The notes: a model not told the origin generated them from the sequence alone. 64,000 nt of DNA from Staphylococcus sp. MI 10-1553 (GCF_010365305.1 NZ_CP048279.1:2232001-2296000), one strand, 5' to 3'; shown: positions 8,722 to 19,666, numbered from the stretch's first letter. Numbers and translations: made by a program.

Positions 8722-9315
8722 TTATTCTTCAATGTCAATCGATTCAATGACAACATCGTACATTGGTTTGTCTTGTGCACCGACCTTAACACTTGCGATA
8801 TCTTCTAACGTGTCTTCACCTTCAATCAATTGACCGAATACTGTATGTTTTTGATCTAACCAAGGTGTACCGCCTTTTTCTTTGTATGCTTCAGCGATTT
8901 CTTTTGGCCAGCCTCCATCAACAAGTTGGTCTACCATTTGTGCCGGAACCTCTTTCATTTGAACGATGAAAAATTGTGAACCATTCGTACCTGGACCTGC
9001 ATTCGCCATTGATAACGCACCGTATAAGTTAAAAGCATTCATTGAAAACTCATCTTCAAATGGGCCACCGTAAATACTTTCGCCACCCATACCTGTACCA
9101 GTTGGGTCGCCACCTTGAATCATAAAATCATTGATTACACGGTGGAACGTAATCCCATCGTAGTAACCTTTTTTAGAAAGCTCGACAAAGTTTTGAACTG
9201 TCTTAGGCGCAATCTCAGGGAATAACTTTAATGTCATGTCCCCTTTATTCGTATGCATAATCACTTTAATTTCATTTTCTTGAATTTCTTTCGTTAATTG
9301 TGGATAGTTAGTCAT
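8722..9315 (-). CDS. ppiB: Cyclophilin-type peptidyl-prolyl cis-trans isomerase
   Basis: A 197-aa cytoplasmic cyclophilin. The active-site block [22 protein letters not shown] (residues about 58-79) carries the catalytic arginine and the QGGD segment, followed by [16 protein letters not shown] and a tryptophan-histidine stretch ([11 protein letters not shown]). It catalyses proline isomerisation during folding. There is no signal peptide, so it is not a PrsA-like secreted foldase. It probably leads a two-gene unit with the DUF1871 gene. Confidence 0.95.
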   Translation of the reverse strand: MTNYPQLTKEIQENEIKVIMHTNKGDMTLKLFPEIAPKTVQNFVELSKKGYYDGITFHRVINDFMIQGGDPTGTGMGGESIYGGPFEDEFSMNAFNLYGALSMANAGPGTNGSQFFIVQMKEVPAQMVDQLVDGGWPKEIAEAYKEKGGTPWLDQKHTVFGQLIEGEDTLEDIASVKVGAQDKPMYDVVIESIDIEE

Positions 9316-9388
9316 TTTTTAATACTCCATTCGTGATAAACTGTTGTATATAACTATTTTAACATATTTGAGAGAGGATGGTATTGAC

Positions 9389-9769
9389 ATGCTTTATCGT
9401 TTTGCACATAAAACTGGCGTCTATGCTGTAGAGGTCGTAGAAGAAAATGGGGATCACGTATTAGTCAAAGTGCTACAAGTGATTAAACACCCGAAACAAG
9501 GCGACCTCCACAATCCAAATGAAGTTGAAGGTGTCTTTTTCCATGAACGAAAAGCGTTAAGCCTATATGAAAAAAGATATACGTCTCCAAGTCGTTTAAA
9601 ACCATTCGAAGGTGACATTGAAGACTATACAGTGACTTTACAACGTGCAATCACAACACTTGAAAATCAATTACAAGAATCGGATACCCCTTTTGCGCAT
9701 GCATCCTTAAATTGTTTGGCACAACTTAAAGAAGATTATGCACGCCAATATAAAACAAATTTTTCATAA
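9389..9769 (+). CDS. kapB: Kinase-associated protein B (KapB family)
   Basis: A 126-aa protein of the KapB family. In B. subtilis, KapB was described as a lipoprotein affecting KinB phosphorelay signalling; in staphylococci, which do not sporulate, its role is unknown. The N-terminal segment MLYRFAHKTGVYAVEVVEEN and LVKVLQVIKHPKQGDLHNP are typical. I start at ATG 9389 because AGAGAGGATGG precedes it; an upstream in-frame ATG at 9344 has no ribosome site. No lipobox is visible, so membrane anchoring is doubtful here. Confidence 0.82.
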   Translation: MLYRFAHKTGVYAVEVVEENGDHVLVKVLQVIKHPKQGDLHNPNEVEGVFFHERKALSLYEKRYTSPSRLKPFEGDIEDYTVTLQRAITTLENQLQESDTPFAHASLNCLAQLKEDYARQYKTNFS

Positions 9770-9832
9770 TATCGACGTGTTTCTTCTTATTTAAAAGTGA
9801 TTGAAATCTAGACGCATCTATGTGTAGCCATG

Positions 9833-9862
9833 TTTTTCAGACGTTTCACAATCATGTATAAT
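9833..9862 (+). promoter_or_regulatory. Likely promoter of the mnh operon
   Basis: A perfect TATAAT at 9857-9862 lies 34 nt before the mnhA1 start. A weak TTTTCA-type -35 is found about 18 bases upstream. This is the only good promoter match ahead of the seven-gene run. Confidence 0.5.
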
Positions 9863-9895
9863 AGATATATCGTAGTTTTTAAAGGAGGGCAATTT

Positions 9896-12313
9896 ATGAG
9901 TTGGTTACATATGGCGGTACTATTGCCGTTAATATTCGCAATACTCATTCCGATATTGTATCACTATTACAAACGCATCCATCTCGGTTGGTTTGTTTTG
10001 CCGATACCGGTCGTATTGTTTGCTTATTTTTTATCTTATATTAAACCAACAATGTCCGGGCAATTTACAGAACAGTCTGCTGCTTGGATGCCACAAATTG
10101 GGATGAACTTTGACGTTTATGTCGATGGTCTAGGTTTACTTTTTAGTTTACTGATTACAGGCATTGGGAGTCTTGTTGTACTATATTCAATTAGTTATTT
10201 AAGCCAATCAGAACAACTCGGCCATTTTTATTGTTACTTGTTAATGTTTATGAGTGCGATGCTCGGCGTCGTCCTTTCTGATAATTTACTCGTCCTTTAT
10301 TTTTTCTGGGAGTTAACATCATTTTCAAGTTTCTTATTGATTTCTTTTTGGCGACACAAAGACAAGTCACTTTATGGTGCAATGAAGTCAATGATGATTA
10401 CCGTTTTTGGTGGTTTATCACTACTAGGTGGTTTCATCTTACTTTACCTCGCTTCAGGCACGTGGCGTATTCGTGATATTATCGAAAACGTTGACCAAAT
10501 TCAAACGTCACCGATTTTTCTACTCGCCATGATTTTTGTGATTATTGGTGCAATGACAAAATCTGCACAATTTCCGTTTTACATTTGGTTACCTGATGCG
10601 ATGGAAGCGCCGACACCGGTCAGTGCGTATCTTCATTCAGCAACAATGGTTAAAGCAGGTATTTATCTCATTGCCCGTTTAACACCGATTTTTGCAGTGT
10701 CACAAGGTTGGATTTGGGCTGTAACCGCTTTTGGTCTCGTGACGCTTTTCTGGGGCTCGCTTAATGCGACGAAGCAACTAGATCTTAAAGGGATTTTAGC
10801 ATTTTCAACTGTATCTCAACTTGGGATGATCATGTCGATGCTCGGCATTGGTGCAGTGAGCTATCATTTCCAAGGGGATGAAAGTCAGTTATACCTTGCC
10901 GCATACAGTGCAGCTATTTTCCATCTCATCAACCACGCAACATTTAAAGGTGCACTGTTTATGATTACAGGTGCCGTGGACCATGCGACGGGAACGCGTG
11001 ATATTCGTAAACTCGGTGGCTTAATGACGATGATGCCGATTTCATTCACTTTATCTATCATTACGTCATTAAGTATGGCTGGGGTACCACCATTTAACGG
11101 TTTCTTATCTAAGGAAGCCTTTATCGAATCTATGATAGAAGTGACACATGCCTCTGTCTTTAGTTTAAATACAGTCGGTTTGTTAATTCCTATCATCGCG
11201 ATTGTCGGTAGTATTTTCACATTTGTGTATTCATTTAAATTTATTGTGGAAATTTTCTTAGGTGATCACAAACCTGACGCACTACCGAACAAAGCACATG
11301 AAGCTTCAATACTGATGAATATTTCACCAACGATTTTAGCCGTTTTAGTCATTTCGATTGGATTATTCCCTAGTATTGTATCTGCACCACTCGTTGAACC
11401 TGCAGTCAAATCGATTACGAACACAAATGAAGTGAGTGCGTCATTCCATTTATGGCACGGCTTCACACCAGCATTTATCGCAACTTTAGTTATTTATGCT
11501 GTCGGTGCCATACTTATACTAACGGCAAAACGTTGGGTACCCATATTGAGAGGTATTCCTAACGCGATGACCTTAAATCATTGGTATAACCAAACAGGAC
11601 GTTATACACCGTACTACGCGACACAAATTACGCGTACTTATATGACAGGATTTAATCGCAACAATTTAGTCATTATCTTTTTCATGATGATTGTCCTTAC
11701 TTTTGTGACACTCATTTTCGTACCTTTCACAGTTGACTTTATGAAGGTATCGCCTATCAGACTTTATGAATTTGTCTCAGTGATTACGATTACGATTGCG
11801 GCGATTATGATTATTTTTGCGCGTTCACGATTGTTCAGCATTATCATGTTAAGTGCTGTTGGTTACTCTATGGCGATTTTCTTTATTTTCTTTAATGCGC
11901 CTGACCTTGCCTTAACACAATTCGTTGTAGAAACGATTTCAACGGCATTGTTCTTACTTTGTTTCTATCACTTGCCTAATATGAGTCGTTACAACGAATC
12001 TGTACGCTATCGTGTCGTTAATGCGATCATTTCTATCGGGGTCGGCGCAGTCGTGATTGTGTTAGGTTTAATCGCATACGGCAACCGTCACTTCGAATCC
12101 ATTAGTGAATTCTACAAAGCACATGTTTATGACTTAGCTGAAGGTAAAAACATGGTCAACGTTATACTTGTCGACTTCCGTGGTACCGATACATTGTTCG
12201 AATCATCAGTACTCGGCATCGCAGGTATGGGGATTTACACATTAATTAAATTACGTGCGAAACATAAAAACGGTTATGAAAGGGTTGAGAAGATTGAACA
12301 GACAGAAAAATGA
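9896..12313 (+). CDS. mnhA1: Na+/H+ antiporter subunit MnhA1 (MrpA)
   Basis: The largest subunit (805 aa) of the Mrp-type sodium/proton antiporter, related to complex I subunit NuoL. It has some 20 membrane spans. The conserved [28 protein letters not shown] region carries the lysine/glutamate proton path, and an MrpA-specific C-terminal part contains [17 protein letters not shown]. Start 9896 follows AAAGGAGGG and gives the N-terminus [12 protein letters not shown]; an in-frame ATG 22 codons earlier lacks a ribosome site. First gene of the mnh operon; the complex exports Na+ and supports pH and salt tolerance. Confidence 0.96.
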   Translation: MSWLHMAVLLPLIFAILIPILYHYYKRIHLGWFVLPIPVVLFAYFLSYIKPTMSGQFTEQSAAWMPQIGMNFDVYVDGLGLLFSLLITGIGSLVVLYSISYLSQSEQLGHFYCYLLMFMSAMLGVVLSDNLLVLYFFWELTSFSSFLLISFWRHKDKSLYGAMKSMMITVFGGLSLLGGFILLYLASGTWRIRDIIENVDQIQTSPIFLLAMIFVIIGAMTKSAQFPFYIWLPDAMEAPTPVSAYLHSATMVKAGIYLIARLTPIFAVSQGWIWAVTAFGLVTLFWGSLNATKQLDLKGILAFSTVSQLGMIMSMLGIGAVSYHFQGDESQLYLAAYSAAIFHLINHATFKGALFMITGAVDHATGTRDIRKLGGLMTMMPISFTLSIITSLSMAGVPPFNGFLSKEAFIESMIEVTHASVFSLNTVGLLIPIIAIVGSIFTFVYSFKFIVEIFLGDHKPDALPNKAHEASILMNISPTILAVLVISIGLFPSIVSAPLVEPAVKSITNTNEVSASFHLWHGFTPAFIATLVIYAVGAILILTAKRWVPILRGIPNAMTLNHWYNQTGRYTPYYATQITRTYMTGFNRNNLVIIFFMMIVLTFVTLIFVPFTVDFMKVSPIRLYEFVSVITITIAAIMIIFARSRLFSIIMLSAVGYSMAIFFIFFNAPDLALTQFVVETISTALFLLCFYHLPNMSRYNESVRYRVVNAIISIGVGAVVIVLGLIAYGNRHFESISEFYKAHVYDLAEGKNMVNVILVDFRGTDTLFESSVLGIAGMGIYTLIKLRAKHKNGYERVEKIEQTEK

Positions 12314-12722
12314 TTTAATTGCGCAGTATTCATCATTAATTATCTTTTTCTTAATTATGATGTTCGGCTTCTCACTTTTCTTAGCTGGACATTATACACC
12401 AGGTGGCGGCTTTATCGGTGGTTTACTCGTCTCAAGTGCGCTCGTCATTATTGCAGTGGCATTTGACGTTAAAACATTGCGTAAAGTTTTCCCGTGGGAT
12501 TTCAAAAAATTAATTGCTGTAGGCTTAACGTTTTGTGTAGGTGCACCTATGCTCAGTTGGACATACGGTAAGAACTTTTTCACACATACGTCTGTGGATA
12601 TTCCGTTGCCATTGCTACAACCGATGCATGTGCATACAGCTGTGATTTTCGATACCGGCGTCCTTTTTGTCGTTATTGGCACAGTACTTACAATTATTCT
12701 AACGATTGGAGAGAATGAGTAA
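12294..12722 (+). CDS. mnhB1: Na+/H+ antiporter subunit MnhB1
   Basis: A 142-aa membrane subunit with four spans and the family block [15 protein letters not shown]. It appears to start with TTG at 12294, giving the N-terminus (M)NRQKND and exactly the 142-aa length I recall for S. aureus MnhB1. A GTG or ATG further upstream in this frame would extend into mnhA1 without improving the match. It overlaps mnhA1 by 20 nt, which points to coupled translation. Confidence 0.93.
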   Translation: MNRQKNDLIAQYSSLIIFFLIMMFGFSLFLAGHYTPGGGFIGGLLVSSALVIIAVAFDVKTLRKVFPWDFKKLIAVGLTFCVGAPMLSWTYGKNFFTHTSVDIPLPLLQPMHVHTAVIFDTGVLFVVIGTVLTIILTIGENE

Positions 12723-13069
12723 TGGAAATTGTTTTAATCGTCGTTTGTGGCTTGTTAACTTCCATCAGTGTGTACCTCATTCTTTCTAAAAGTTTGATCA
12801 GAATTATTATCGGTACAACATTATTATCACACGCTGCAAACTTATTTATTTTAACAATGGGTGGGCTTAAAAACGGGAACGTCCCTATTTATGAAAAAGG
12901 CGTTACTGATTATGTGGACCCAATCCCACAAGCATTAATTTTAACAGCGATTGTTATTTCATTTGCGGTTACTGCCTTTTTCTTAGTACTCGCTTTCAGA
13001 AGTTATAAAGAATTAGGAACAGACAACGTAGAAAGAATGAAAGGGGTGCCACAAGAAGATGATGAATGA
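12722..13069 (+). CDS. mnhC1: Na+/H+ antiporter subunit MnhC1
   Basis: A 115-aa NuoK-like membrane subunit with three hydrophobic segments (about 2-22, 28-48 and 73-97). The conserved blocks are [14 protein letters not shown] and [21 protein letters not shown]. Its start codon overlaps the mnhB1 stop by one base (TAATG), so the genes are coupled. It acts within the Mnh1 complex in the cytoplasmic membrane. Confidence 0.95.
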   Translation: MEIVLIVVCGLLTSISVYLILSKSLIRIIIGTTLLSHAANLFILTMGGLKNGNVPIYEKGVTDYVDPIPQALILTAIVISFAVTAFFLVLAFRSYKELGTDNVERMKGVPQEDDE

Positions 13070-14558
13070 AAACTTGATCGTTATGGTGTTAGTTGTCCCA
13101 ATTATTACAGCGATTCTGTTAATTGTCAGTGGACTCCGACCTTTTATTAAACGTTACATCGCATTAACTGGGACACTTGTCACGTTAGCGTTTTCGATAT
13201 GGAATTTAGTCAACGTATGGCAAAGCGGTCATCCGATTGTTTTAAGATTGGGATCATGGGAGGCACCTTATAGTATCGTTTTCGTACTAGATTTATTTAG
13301 TGCCCTCCTCGTGACAACAAGTATTATTATTACGTTACTAATTATTTTATTTTCGTACCAGTCGATTGGCCTACACCGTGAAACATATTATTACTACTTC
13401 ACAGTGATGATGATGCTCACGGGGATTAACGGTGCTTTTATTACAGGCGATATCTTTAACTTATTCGTCTTTTTCGAAGTATTTTTAATGTCATCATATG
13501 GCTTAATGGTTATTGGTGGAACTAAAATTCAACTTCAAGAAAGCGTCAAATACTTGTTAGTGAACGTTGTTTCTTCTGCCTTTTTTGTCATGGCAGTCGG
13601 CATACTATACTCTATCGTCGGCACATTGAACTTGGCGGACATTAGTCTAAAGTTAAATACACTTTCAGAGGATCATCCAGGACTATTAAGTGTCGCATTT
13701 ATTCTATTCATCTTTGTATTTGCGACAAAAGCCGGGGCCTTCCCAATGTATGTATGGTTACCGGGTGCTTACTATGCGCCACCATTTGCCATTATCGCGT
13801 TTTTCGGTGCCCTACTTACAAAAGTCGGCGTTTATGCGATTGCACGTGTCATGAGCTTATTTTTCCATGATACATTGACTTTCTCGCATTACACGATTTT
13901 AGCACTCGCATTGTTAACCATTATTTTTGGTTCAGTCGGTGCGGTTGGTTTCCGTGATACGAAGCGCATTATTTTATACAACATTATGATTGCGGTCGGC
14001 GTCATTTTAGTCGGTGTGGGCTTAATGAACGAATCAGGCATGGTCGGTGCGATTTACTACACCCTTCACGATATGTTAATTAAAGCCGCACTATTTTTCC
14101 TGATTGGGATTATGTTTAAAATTACGAAAACAACGGACTTACGTAAATTTGGTGGTCTGATTTATCACTATCCATTATTAGGTTGGACATTTTTCATTGC
14201 TGCATTAAGTTTAGCTGGGATTCCGCCATTAAGTGGTTTTTATGGCAAACTTTACATCGTGCAAGCCGCATTTGAAGAAGGCTTCTATGCGACAGGAATT
14301 ATCGTACTCCTTTCAAGTCTTGTTGTACTTTATTCAGTCATCAACATCTTTTTACGTGGTTTCTTTGGTAAAAGTTACGGCTATGTGTACAACCCACGCT
14401 TACATCACCGCGGTTTATTAGCAGTGAGTGTTTTAGCAGTCGTTATTTCGGTGGTCTTTGGTCTTACAGCGGGTCAACTGTATCCAATCGTTGCAGAAGC
14501 TGCGAAGTCATTCTATCAACCAGACACGTATATTCATAGCGTATTGGGGGTGCAGTAA
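13059..14558 (+). CDS. mnhD1: Na+/H+ antiporter subunit MnhD1
   Basis: A 499-aa NuoN/NuoM-like antiporter module with about 14 membrane spans. The conserved proton-path segment [22 protein letters not shown] (about 226-247) and [21 protein letters not shown] are both intact. The close resemblance to the MnhD1 rather than MnhD2 N-terminus identifies this as the mnh1 operon. It overlaps the mnhC1 end by 11 nt; the second ATG at 13062 is an equally possible start. Confidence 0.95.
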   Translation: MMNENLIVMVLVVPIITAILLIVSGLRPFIKRYIALTGTLVTLAFSIWNLVNVWQSGHPIVLRLGSWEAPYSIVFVLDLFSALLVTTSIIITLLIILFSYQSIGLHRETYYYYFTVMMMLTGINGAFITGDIFNLFVFFEVFLMSSYGLMVIGGTKIQLQESVKYLLVNVVSSAFFVMAVGILYSIVGTLNLADISLKLNTLSEDHPGLLSVAFILFIFVFATKAGAFPMYVWLPGAYYAPPFAIIAFFGALLTKVGVYAIARVMSLFFHDTLTFSHYTILALALLTIIFGSVGAVGFRDTKRIILYNIMIAVGVILVGVGLMNESGMVGAIYYTLHDMLIKAALFFLIGIMFKITKTTDLRKFGGLIYHYPLLGWTFFIAALSLAGIPPLSGFYGKLYIVQAAFEEGFYATGIIVLLSSLVVLYSVINIFLRGFFGKSYGYVYNPRLHHRGLLAVSVLAVVISVVFGLTAGQLYPIVAEAAKSFYQPDTYIHSVLGVQ

Positions 14559-14559
14559 T

Positions 14560-15039
14560 ATGGCAATACAAATCGTCATTAATTTATTTTTAGCGTTATT
14601 TTGGCTGTTCGTCTCTGACAGTTATACGATGAACGCTTTTGTCTTAGGATATCTTTTCGCTTTATTACTTGTATTTTTAATGCGCAAACTATTACCTGGA
14701 CGCTTTTACGTGATTACGTTATACAAAGTCGTTAAACTCGTATTTGTCTTTTTACTCGAACTCATCAAAGCGAATATTGATGTATTGCGCATTATCCTTC
14801 AACCACGCATTAAAAATGAATCTGCTTTTTTCGTTTATGAAACAGACTTAGAGCACCCTTGGCAAGTCGCATTATTATCGAATTTAATCACATTAACACC
14901 CGGTACTGTCGTAATCGGTGTCAATGATGATATGAAGCGTTTATATATTCACTGTTTAAACTTCTCGACAAAAGAAGAAGAAGTCGCTGGTATTAAAGGC
15001 TCTCTTGAAAAAGCAGTGAGAGAGGTGGGTGAATCGTAA
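14560..15039 (+). CDS. mnhE1: Na+/H+ antiporter subunit MnhE1
   Basis: A 159-aa subunit, the same length I recall for S. aureus MnhE1. It has an N-terminal membrane region followed by a cytoplasmic domain with the family block [18 protein letters not shown]. The start ATG at 14560 directly follows the mnhD1 stop and is preceded by GGGGGTG; in-frame starts further up lie inside mnhD1. Confidence 0.95.
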   Translation: MAIQIVINLFLALFWLFVSDSYTMNAFVLGYLFALLLVFLMRKLLPGRFYVITLYKVVKLVFVFLLELIKANIDVLRIILQPRIKNESAFFVYETDLEHPWQVALLSNLITLTPGTVVIGVNDDMKRLYIHCLNFSTKEEEVAGIKGSLEKAVREVGES

Positions 15040-15332
15040 TGAACTATGATATTTTTATCATTATTGCCTTAGTCATCGTCGTTTTATCGATTTTAGCAAT
15101 GCTTGTCCGTGTGATTCTTGGTCCTACATTGCCAGATCGTGTCGTGGCATTAGATGCGATTGGTATTCAGTTAATGGCGGTCATCGGATTGTTCTCAATT
15201 ATTTTAGGCACACACTATATGATCGTGGCGATTCTCTTAATTGGGATTCTAGCCTTTTTGGGTACAGCCGTGTTCGCCAAATTTATGGATAAAGGTCAGG
15301 TGATTGAACATGACAGAAACGATCGCGATTAG
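15039..15332 (+). CDS. mnhF1: Na+/H+ antiporter subunit MnhF1
   Basis: A 97-aa protein with three membrane spans and the MrpF core [20 protein letters not shown]. The start overlaps the mnhE1 stop by one base (TAATG). A charged tail (EHDRNDRD) overlaps the start of mnhG1. MrpF has been linked to bile-salt and sodium efflux in related systems; here its role is inferred from the operon. Confidence 0.94.
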   Translation: MNYDIFIIIALVIVVLSILAMLVRVILGPTLPDRVVALDAIGIQLMAVIGLFSIILGTHYMIVAILLIGILAFLGTAVFAKFMDKGQVIEHDRNDRD

Positions 15333-15666
15333 TATCGGTTTGATTCTCGTTATCGTCGGTGCTTTATTTAGTGCCCTCGCAGCCATTGGAATGATACGTC
15401 TCGATGATGTGTACTCTCGTGCGCATGCTGCAGGTAAAGCTTCAACACTTGGCGCAATGTTGTTATTAACTGGGACTTTTATCTATTTTATCGGTAAAGA
15501 AGGCTACGTCAACTTTCAATTGATTATCGGGATTGTCTTTGTATTTATTACAGGTCCTTTAGCGAGTCATCTCGTATTGAAAGCAGCGTATAACCTTAAG
15601 ACACCCGCTTCTAAACGATTGAAGCTTGATGAGATTAAAGAAGATATGAAAGATACAAAATTATAG
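15310..15666 (+). CDS. mnhG1: Na+/H+ antiporter subunit MnhG1
   Basis: The last subunit, 118 aa, with three membrane spans and the MrpG signature [25 protein letters not shown]. The ATG at 15310, preceded by AAAGGTCAGGTG, gives the 118-aa length I recall for S. aureus MnhG1; a TTG two codons earlier is less likely. It overlaps mnhF1 by 23 nt. A strong terminator follows, closing the operon. Confidence 0.95.
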   Translation: MTETIAISIGLILVIVGALFSALAAIGMIRLDDVYSRAHAAGKASTLGAMLLLTGTFIYFIGKEGYVNFQLIIGIVFVFITGPLASHLVLKAAYNLKTPASKRLKLDEIKEDMKDTKL

Positions 15667-15695
15667 AATGCATTTCGTTCGTTTATATTCAATAC

Positions 15696-15731
15696 AAAAA
15701 CGGCTGGGCGTACTTTCCCGGCCGTTTTTTT
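15696..15731 (+). terminator. Terminator of the mnh operon
   Basis: ACGGCTGGG and CCCGGCCGT form a GC-rich stem with a short loop and a run of seven T residues, 30 nt after the mnhG1 stop. Confidence 0.92.
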
Positions 15732-15847
15732 GTTCACGTTATATTTTTATTGTAACTGCCTTACCTTTACAGACAAAAGGGCTAGAGATAAAGCTTTCTC
15801 AGCCTTTAATACTCATGGATTAATGATTTATTTGCAATTAGAGGAGG

Positions 15848-16285
15848 GATAGGACATAAAAATTGATGCTATTGTTTTTGTTGATTTCATAAACTTGCCT
15901 TCAATTTCTTGCATTTGATGTAAGATTGTCCTGAAGGTTGAGGCTCCTGAGAGATAAAGTTGAAAACAAAATAATATCTTTTAATTTTGATAGTGGCTAC
16001 TATTTAACGCAGTAGCTGTCTGACTTCTCAATGCTTGTACTTTTGAGAAATCTAGTCAGCCTTGCGGGGGCAGTACGACGAAATCTTTGTTGCACACGAA
16101 ATTTCTGTACTGCGCCCAAAATCCAATTCGACTTCCTTCCAGTGTACACTGCAATCAAGCCGAATTGAAGGTTCAGCCCCTAGGAAACGCGAAGCCATGA
16201 GGGCAATCAAAAGCCACAAATCATAGGAAAAGGCAAGTTAAACAAAATACTGCATCAATAATATCAAAAATTTTTATGTCCTATC
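15848..16285. repeat. 438-bp intergenic element with 17-bp perfect terminal inverted repeats
   Basis: GATAGGACATAAAAATT (15848-15864) is repeated as its exact complement at 16269-16285. Inside these ends the pairing continues in patches: AAACTTGCCTT at 15891-15901 pairs with AAGGCAAGTTAAAC at 16232-16245. The centre holds a copy of the structured repeat listed separately. There is no coding frame. It fits a miniature inverted-repeat element or a long double-stranded RNA former. It sits between the ends of two converging transcription units. Confidence 0.6.
15950..16125 (+). repeat. Structured intergenic repeat, copy 1
   Basis: Contains successive hairpins: GCTACT with AGTAGC, CTGACTTCTCAA with TTGAGAAATCTAGTCAG, and CAGTACGACGAAATC with GATTTC/GAAATTTC...GTACTG. 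Nearly the same sequence is found inverted at 27288-27425 and direct at 47895-48035. Copy 1 and copy 2 share roughly 110-120 positions starting at GATAAAGTTGAAAAC. Confidence 0.75.
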
Positions 16286-16298
16286 TCCTTCTCTCAAA

Positions 16299-16676
16299 TT
16301 ACTTCTTCAATTGTTTAATCGCAATGGTGCCACGCATGACTGAAATCAACTGCCCTGCTTCATTTTTAATATGAATGTCCCACACATGCGTTGTACTTCC
16401 TTGATGAAGAATGCGTGCTTCTGCATAGACAACACCTTCACGGACTGAGCTGATATGGTTCGCATTCATTTCCAACCCTAAAGGAATATGCGTCGAAGTG
16501 TCTAATAAATGGGCCGATCCTAACGAACATGCAGTTTCACCTAATGCGAGTGATGCACCGCCATGTAAATAACCAAATGGCTGTTTGACTTTATCCGTCA
16601 CAGGCATGGACATTTTTAAATAACCGTCCTCCTGTGCTTCGACTTTCATTTCTAATAACTCGATTAAATTTGTCAT
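16299..16676 (-). CDS. PaaI-family hot-dog thioesterase
   Basis: A 125-aa hot-dog fold acyl-CoA thioesterase. The signature PFGYLHGGASLALGETACS (about 32-50) carries the HGG motif and the active-site acidic residue E46 or thereabouts. Family members hydrolyse phenylacetyl-CoA-type or 1,4-dihydroxy-2-naphthoyl-CoA esters; the latter (a menaquinone step) is plausible but not shown by the sequence. Start 16676 follows AGAGGAGTGACCCTC. It lies 25 nt downstream of the antiporter gene and is probably co-transcribed. Confidence 0.85.
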   Translation of the reverse strand: MTNLIELLEMKVEAQEDGYLKMSMPVTDKVKQPFGYLHGGASLALGETACSLGSAHLLDTSTHIPLGLEMNANHISSVREGVVYAEARILHQGSTTHVWDIHIKNEAGQLISVMRGTIAIKQLKK

Positions 16677-16701
16677 GAGGGTCACTCCTCTTTTTCTAAT
16701 A

Positions 16702-18015
16702 TTATAATACGAGTGCCGCAATCGTTCCCATAATAATTAATGGAATGTTATAAAAGACAAAGTTCGGAATACACGTATCGCGAATATGATCGTGCTGACC
16801 GTCTACGTTGAGCCCTGCTGTTGGCCCTAATGTCGAATCGCTCGCTGGAGAACCTGAATCTCCAAGTGCGCTCGCTGTACCGATTAATGCGATCAATGCC
16901 ATTGTACTCATTCCCATCGCTTCACCAAACGGTATAAAGAGCGTGGCTAAAATTGGAATCGTCGCAAATGAAGAACCAATCCCTAAAGTAACGACTAAAC
17001 CAATGAGATACATGAGTACAATACTCACCAATAAATTATCTCCTGAAATCGCAGTTAAACCTGTCACTAACTTTTCAATATCACCTGTCGCATTCATCAC
17101 ACCTGCAAAACCGTTCGCAGTTAAAATAACGACACCGATGTAAGCCATAATTTTAATGCCATCCACAAATTGGTCGTCCAGTTTGCGCCAAGAATAAATA
17201 CCAGAAATGAAAAAGACGAGCACCCCTGCCAATGCACCGAAAATCATTGAATCTGAGAACATTTGAACGAGAAATGTAGCCAAAATCGCGACAATCGTAA
17301 CAATAATGACAGAAGGTTTTAAGTCCACAGCTACTTCTTCTTCTTGAGCTGCTGTTTCCCGATACATTCTCGGTTTACGATAATAAAACATTGCGATAAT
17401 GAGTCCGATGATATAACCCGATGCTGGAATGAGCATTGCTTTCCAAATCATATTAAATGCAATCGGATGATGTGCCTTTTCAAATCCTTTTTGAATAATC
17501 TCATGGAAAATGTGACCGAAGCCAAATGGTAATAAGACATACGGAAAACATAGACCGAAACCAATAATCATCGCAATCAAGCGGCGATCAATTTTCAATT
17601 CATTAAATAAACTTAATAAAGGTGGAATCACTATTGGAATAAAAGCGATATGCACTGGAATCACGTTTTGACTCATGATGCTCAGTAATAGTAAGCTCAC
17701 AATAATGAGTACTTTCACTTTAATTCTTGAAACTTTTGTCTCTTCTGCACGAATAGATAAAATCACTTTACGTACGAGATAATCTGTAATCCCACTGTAT
17801 GAAATGAGTGCAGCAAAGCCACCTAGTAAAGCATAACTGAGCGCAACTTCTGCCCCATCAACAATATTTTCTGTAAAAGTTGTAATCGTTTTATCAAATG
17901 GCAGACCTGCAATCCATCCGCCGATCAGTGCACTAATAAATAAACTAATGACAACGTTGAGCCGACATAAACAGAGCACTATCATGATGACGACCGCTAT
18001 TAACACAGCATTCAT
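16702..18015 (-). CDS. Na+/H+ antiporter family (NhaC-like) membrane transporter
   Basis: A 437-aa polytopic membrane protein with about 11-12 hydrophobic segments. Features of the Na_H_antiporter family include an N-terminal segment ending DGAEVALSYALLGGFAALIS, the conserved TLGIGSSFATIPILATLF and LGDSGSPASDSTLGPTAGL near residues 385-405. The ion or amino-acid substrate cannot be fixed from sequence; some relatives transport histidine or other organic solutes. It heads a two-gene unit with the thioesterase. Confidence 0.8.
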   Translation of the reverse strand: MNAVLIAVVIMIVLCLCRLNVVISLFISALIGGWIAGLPFDKTITTFTENIVDGAEVALSYALLGGFAALISYSGITDYLVRKVILSIRAEETKVSRIKVKVLIIVSLLLLSIMSQNVIPVHIAFIPIVIPPLLSLFNELKIDRRLIAMIIGFGLCFPYVLLPFGFGHIFHEIIQKGFEKAHHPIAFNMIWKAMLIPASGYIIGLIIAMFYYRKPRMYRETAAQEEEVAVDLKPSVIIVTIVAILATFLVQMFSDSMIFGALAGVLVFFISGIYSWRKLDDQFVDGIKIMAYIGVVILTANGFAGVMNATGDIEKLVTGLTAISGDNLLVSIVLMYLIGLVVTLGIGSSFATIPILATLFIPFGEAMGMSTMALIALIGTASALGDSGSPASDSTLGPTAGLNVDGQHDHIRDTCIPNFVFYNIPLIIMGTIAALVL

Positions 18016-18105
18016 TTTCTCTATCTCCTTTAATTCATTATCGAGCTAAAGCATATGGGTATAATAGTAACAGTTGTCACGCCATTCGTCAATGATGACC
18101 ACGTC

Positions 18106-18147
18106 AAAAATGAAGCGGGAGTGGCACAAATTCATGGCGCACTCCCA
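18106..18147 (-). terminator. Terminator after the leucyl aminopeptidase gene
   Basis: GGGAGTGCGCCATG pairs with GTGCCACTCCC around a short loop; on the minus strand CTTCATTTTT follows. It lies 7 nt past the stop at 18154. Confidence 0.85.
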
Positions 18148-18153
18148 ATTCTT

Positions 18154-19641
18154 TTACTGATTTATACCATATTGATTTTTCAACCATGTCACAATTGTAG
18201 AAATCATAAAGCCTGTTGGACCTTTTGGACCTTTATGTGTCGCTTTATTGATTGTCGCTGGTCCTGCAATATCGAAATGAAGATGCGGTGTTTGGCCACT
18301 GAAATGCGTAATAAATGCCGCCGCAAATAAAGCCTTACCGTGCGCATTGACATGGTTCGTTAAATCCGCCACATCAGATGCTTTAATATTTTTACGTTCT
18401 GTATCTGTAATCGGTAGTTCAAAGACAGGTTCTTCATAAATTTGAGAAGTTTGAAAGATTTGATTCAACACTTCTGGCTGTACACGATGTTGGAATACAG
18501 CTGCTTTATCTTCACCTAATGCAACAACTGCTGCTCCTGTCAGTGTTGCGAAGTCCATGATCACCTCAGGCTTGTATTGGTTCGCGTAAAACGTCGCATC
18601 AGCCAACACTAAACGTCCTTCTGCATCGGTATTCGGCACTTCTACTGTTTCACCACTGAGCGCTGTAAATACATCATCCGGCTTCATCGCATTATTCGCA
18701 ATCATATTTTCTGCTGCCGCAATGACCGCTACAATATTAACTTTAAGTTTCAATGCTCGGATCGCTTCAACCATACCAATGACGTTGGCCGCACCACTCA
18801 TATCAAATTTCATTGACGGCATGCCATTTTTAGATTTGATTGAATAACCACCTGAATCATACGTAATTCCTTTACCGACTAATGCAATCACTTGGTCTTC
18901 ATGCTCTGAATCCCCTTGATATTCTAATGTAATCATGCGCGGAGGATGCACAGACCCTTTACCGACAGCTTGGACTAATCCGAATCCTTCTTGTTCAATC
19001 GCATATTCGTCTTTAATATGGACTTTAACTGATGTATCTTTAAAATACTGTTCAACCGTTTCAGCCAAATAAGCAGGCGTCATAATATTTGGCGGTGTAT
19101 TACTTAAATCACGCGCACGGTTAATTGCTCGACCTAACTTTTGTCCCGCTTCAATTGACGCTGTATAGTCTGACACTTGGTCACAATCCAATACCATTTT
19201 AAGATGGAACGGTGCTTTTTTGTCAAATTTATAATCATCAAATTGATAAATCGCTTGTTCACTTTGAAGACCCATCAAATTAAATATCGTTTCTGATTCA
19301 AGTGATTTGGCTAAAAACGTATTCACTTTTAAATTAATTTTAGCAATCGCACCTTGTTGTAAATATTGGAATAATTTGCCCCATATTTTCAAATAATCTT
19401 GTGCTTTCAATTGATTTAGATTACCGAGACCTACCGTAATTAAACGATGCATTTGGCCTTCTATTGTAACTGCAGTGGACGCGATATCACCTACTTTTGA
19501 ACTGATGATATCATGTGCTTTTAATTCCGTTAAGGCTTCTATAAACGCCGTATCCTGTTTCACGACATCGAAATATTGATTTAAATGTTTTGGAACACCC
19601 GCAATGATCGCAGCTGCTGTTTCTGTTTGCTGTGAAGACAT
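18154..19641 (-). CDS. ampA: Leucyl (cytosol) aminopeptidase, M17 family
   Basis: A 495-aa zinc/manganese aminopeptidase that removes N-terminal residues from peptides in the cytoplasm. The C-terminal catalytic domain is intact: GKGITYDSGGYSIK with the metal-binding lysine and aspartate, KFDMSGAA, and the signature NTDAEGRLVLADA. I use the ATG at 19641, eight bases after AAGGAG; the in-frame GTG at 19650 overlaps that site. It lies between two terminators and so is a single-gene unit. Confidence 0.94.
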   Translation of the reverse strand: MSSQQTETAAAIIAGVPKHLNQYFDVVKQDTAFIEALTELKAHDIISSKVGDIASTAVTIEGQMHRLITVGLGNLNQLKAQDYLKIWGKLFQYLQQGAIAKINLKVNTFLAKSLESETIFNLMGLQSEQAIYQFDDYKFDKKAPFHLKMVLDCDQVSDYTASIEAGQKLGRAINRARDLSNTPPNIMTPAYLAETVEQYFKDTSVKVHIKDEYAIEQEGFGLVQAVGKGSVHPPRMITLEYQGDSEHEDQVIALVGKGITYDSGGYSIKSKNGMPSMKFDMSGAANVIGMVEAIRALKLKVNIVAVIAAAENMIANNAMKPDDVFTALSGETVEVPNTDAEGRLVLADATFYANQYKPEVIMDFATLTGAAVVALGEDKAAVFQHRVQPEVLNQIFQTSQIYEEPVFELPITDTERKNIKASDVADLTNHVNAHGKALFAAAFITHFSGQTPHLHFDIAGPATINKATHKGPKGPTGFMISTIVTWLKNQYGINQ

Positions 19642-19666
19642 AGCTTTCACTCCTTTTCAATATGTA

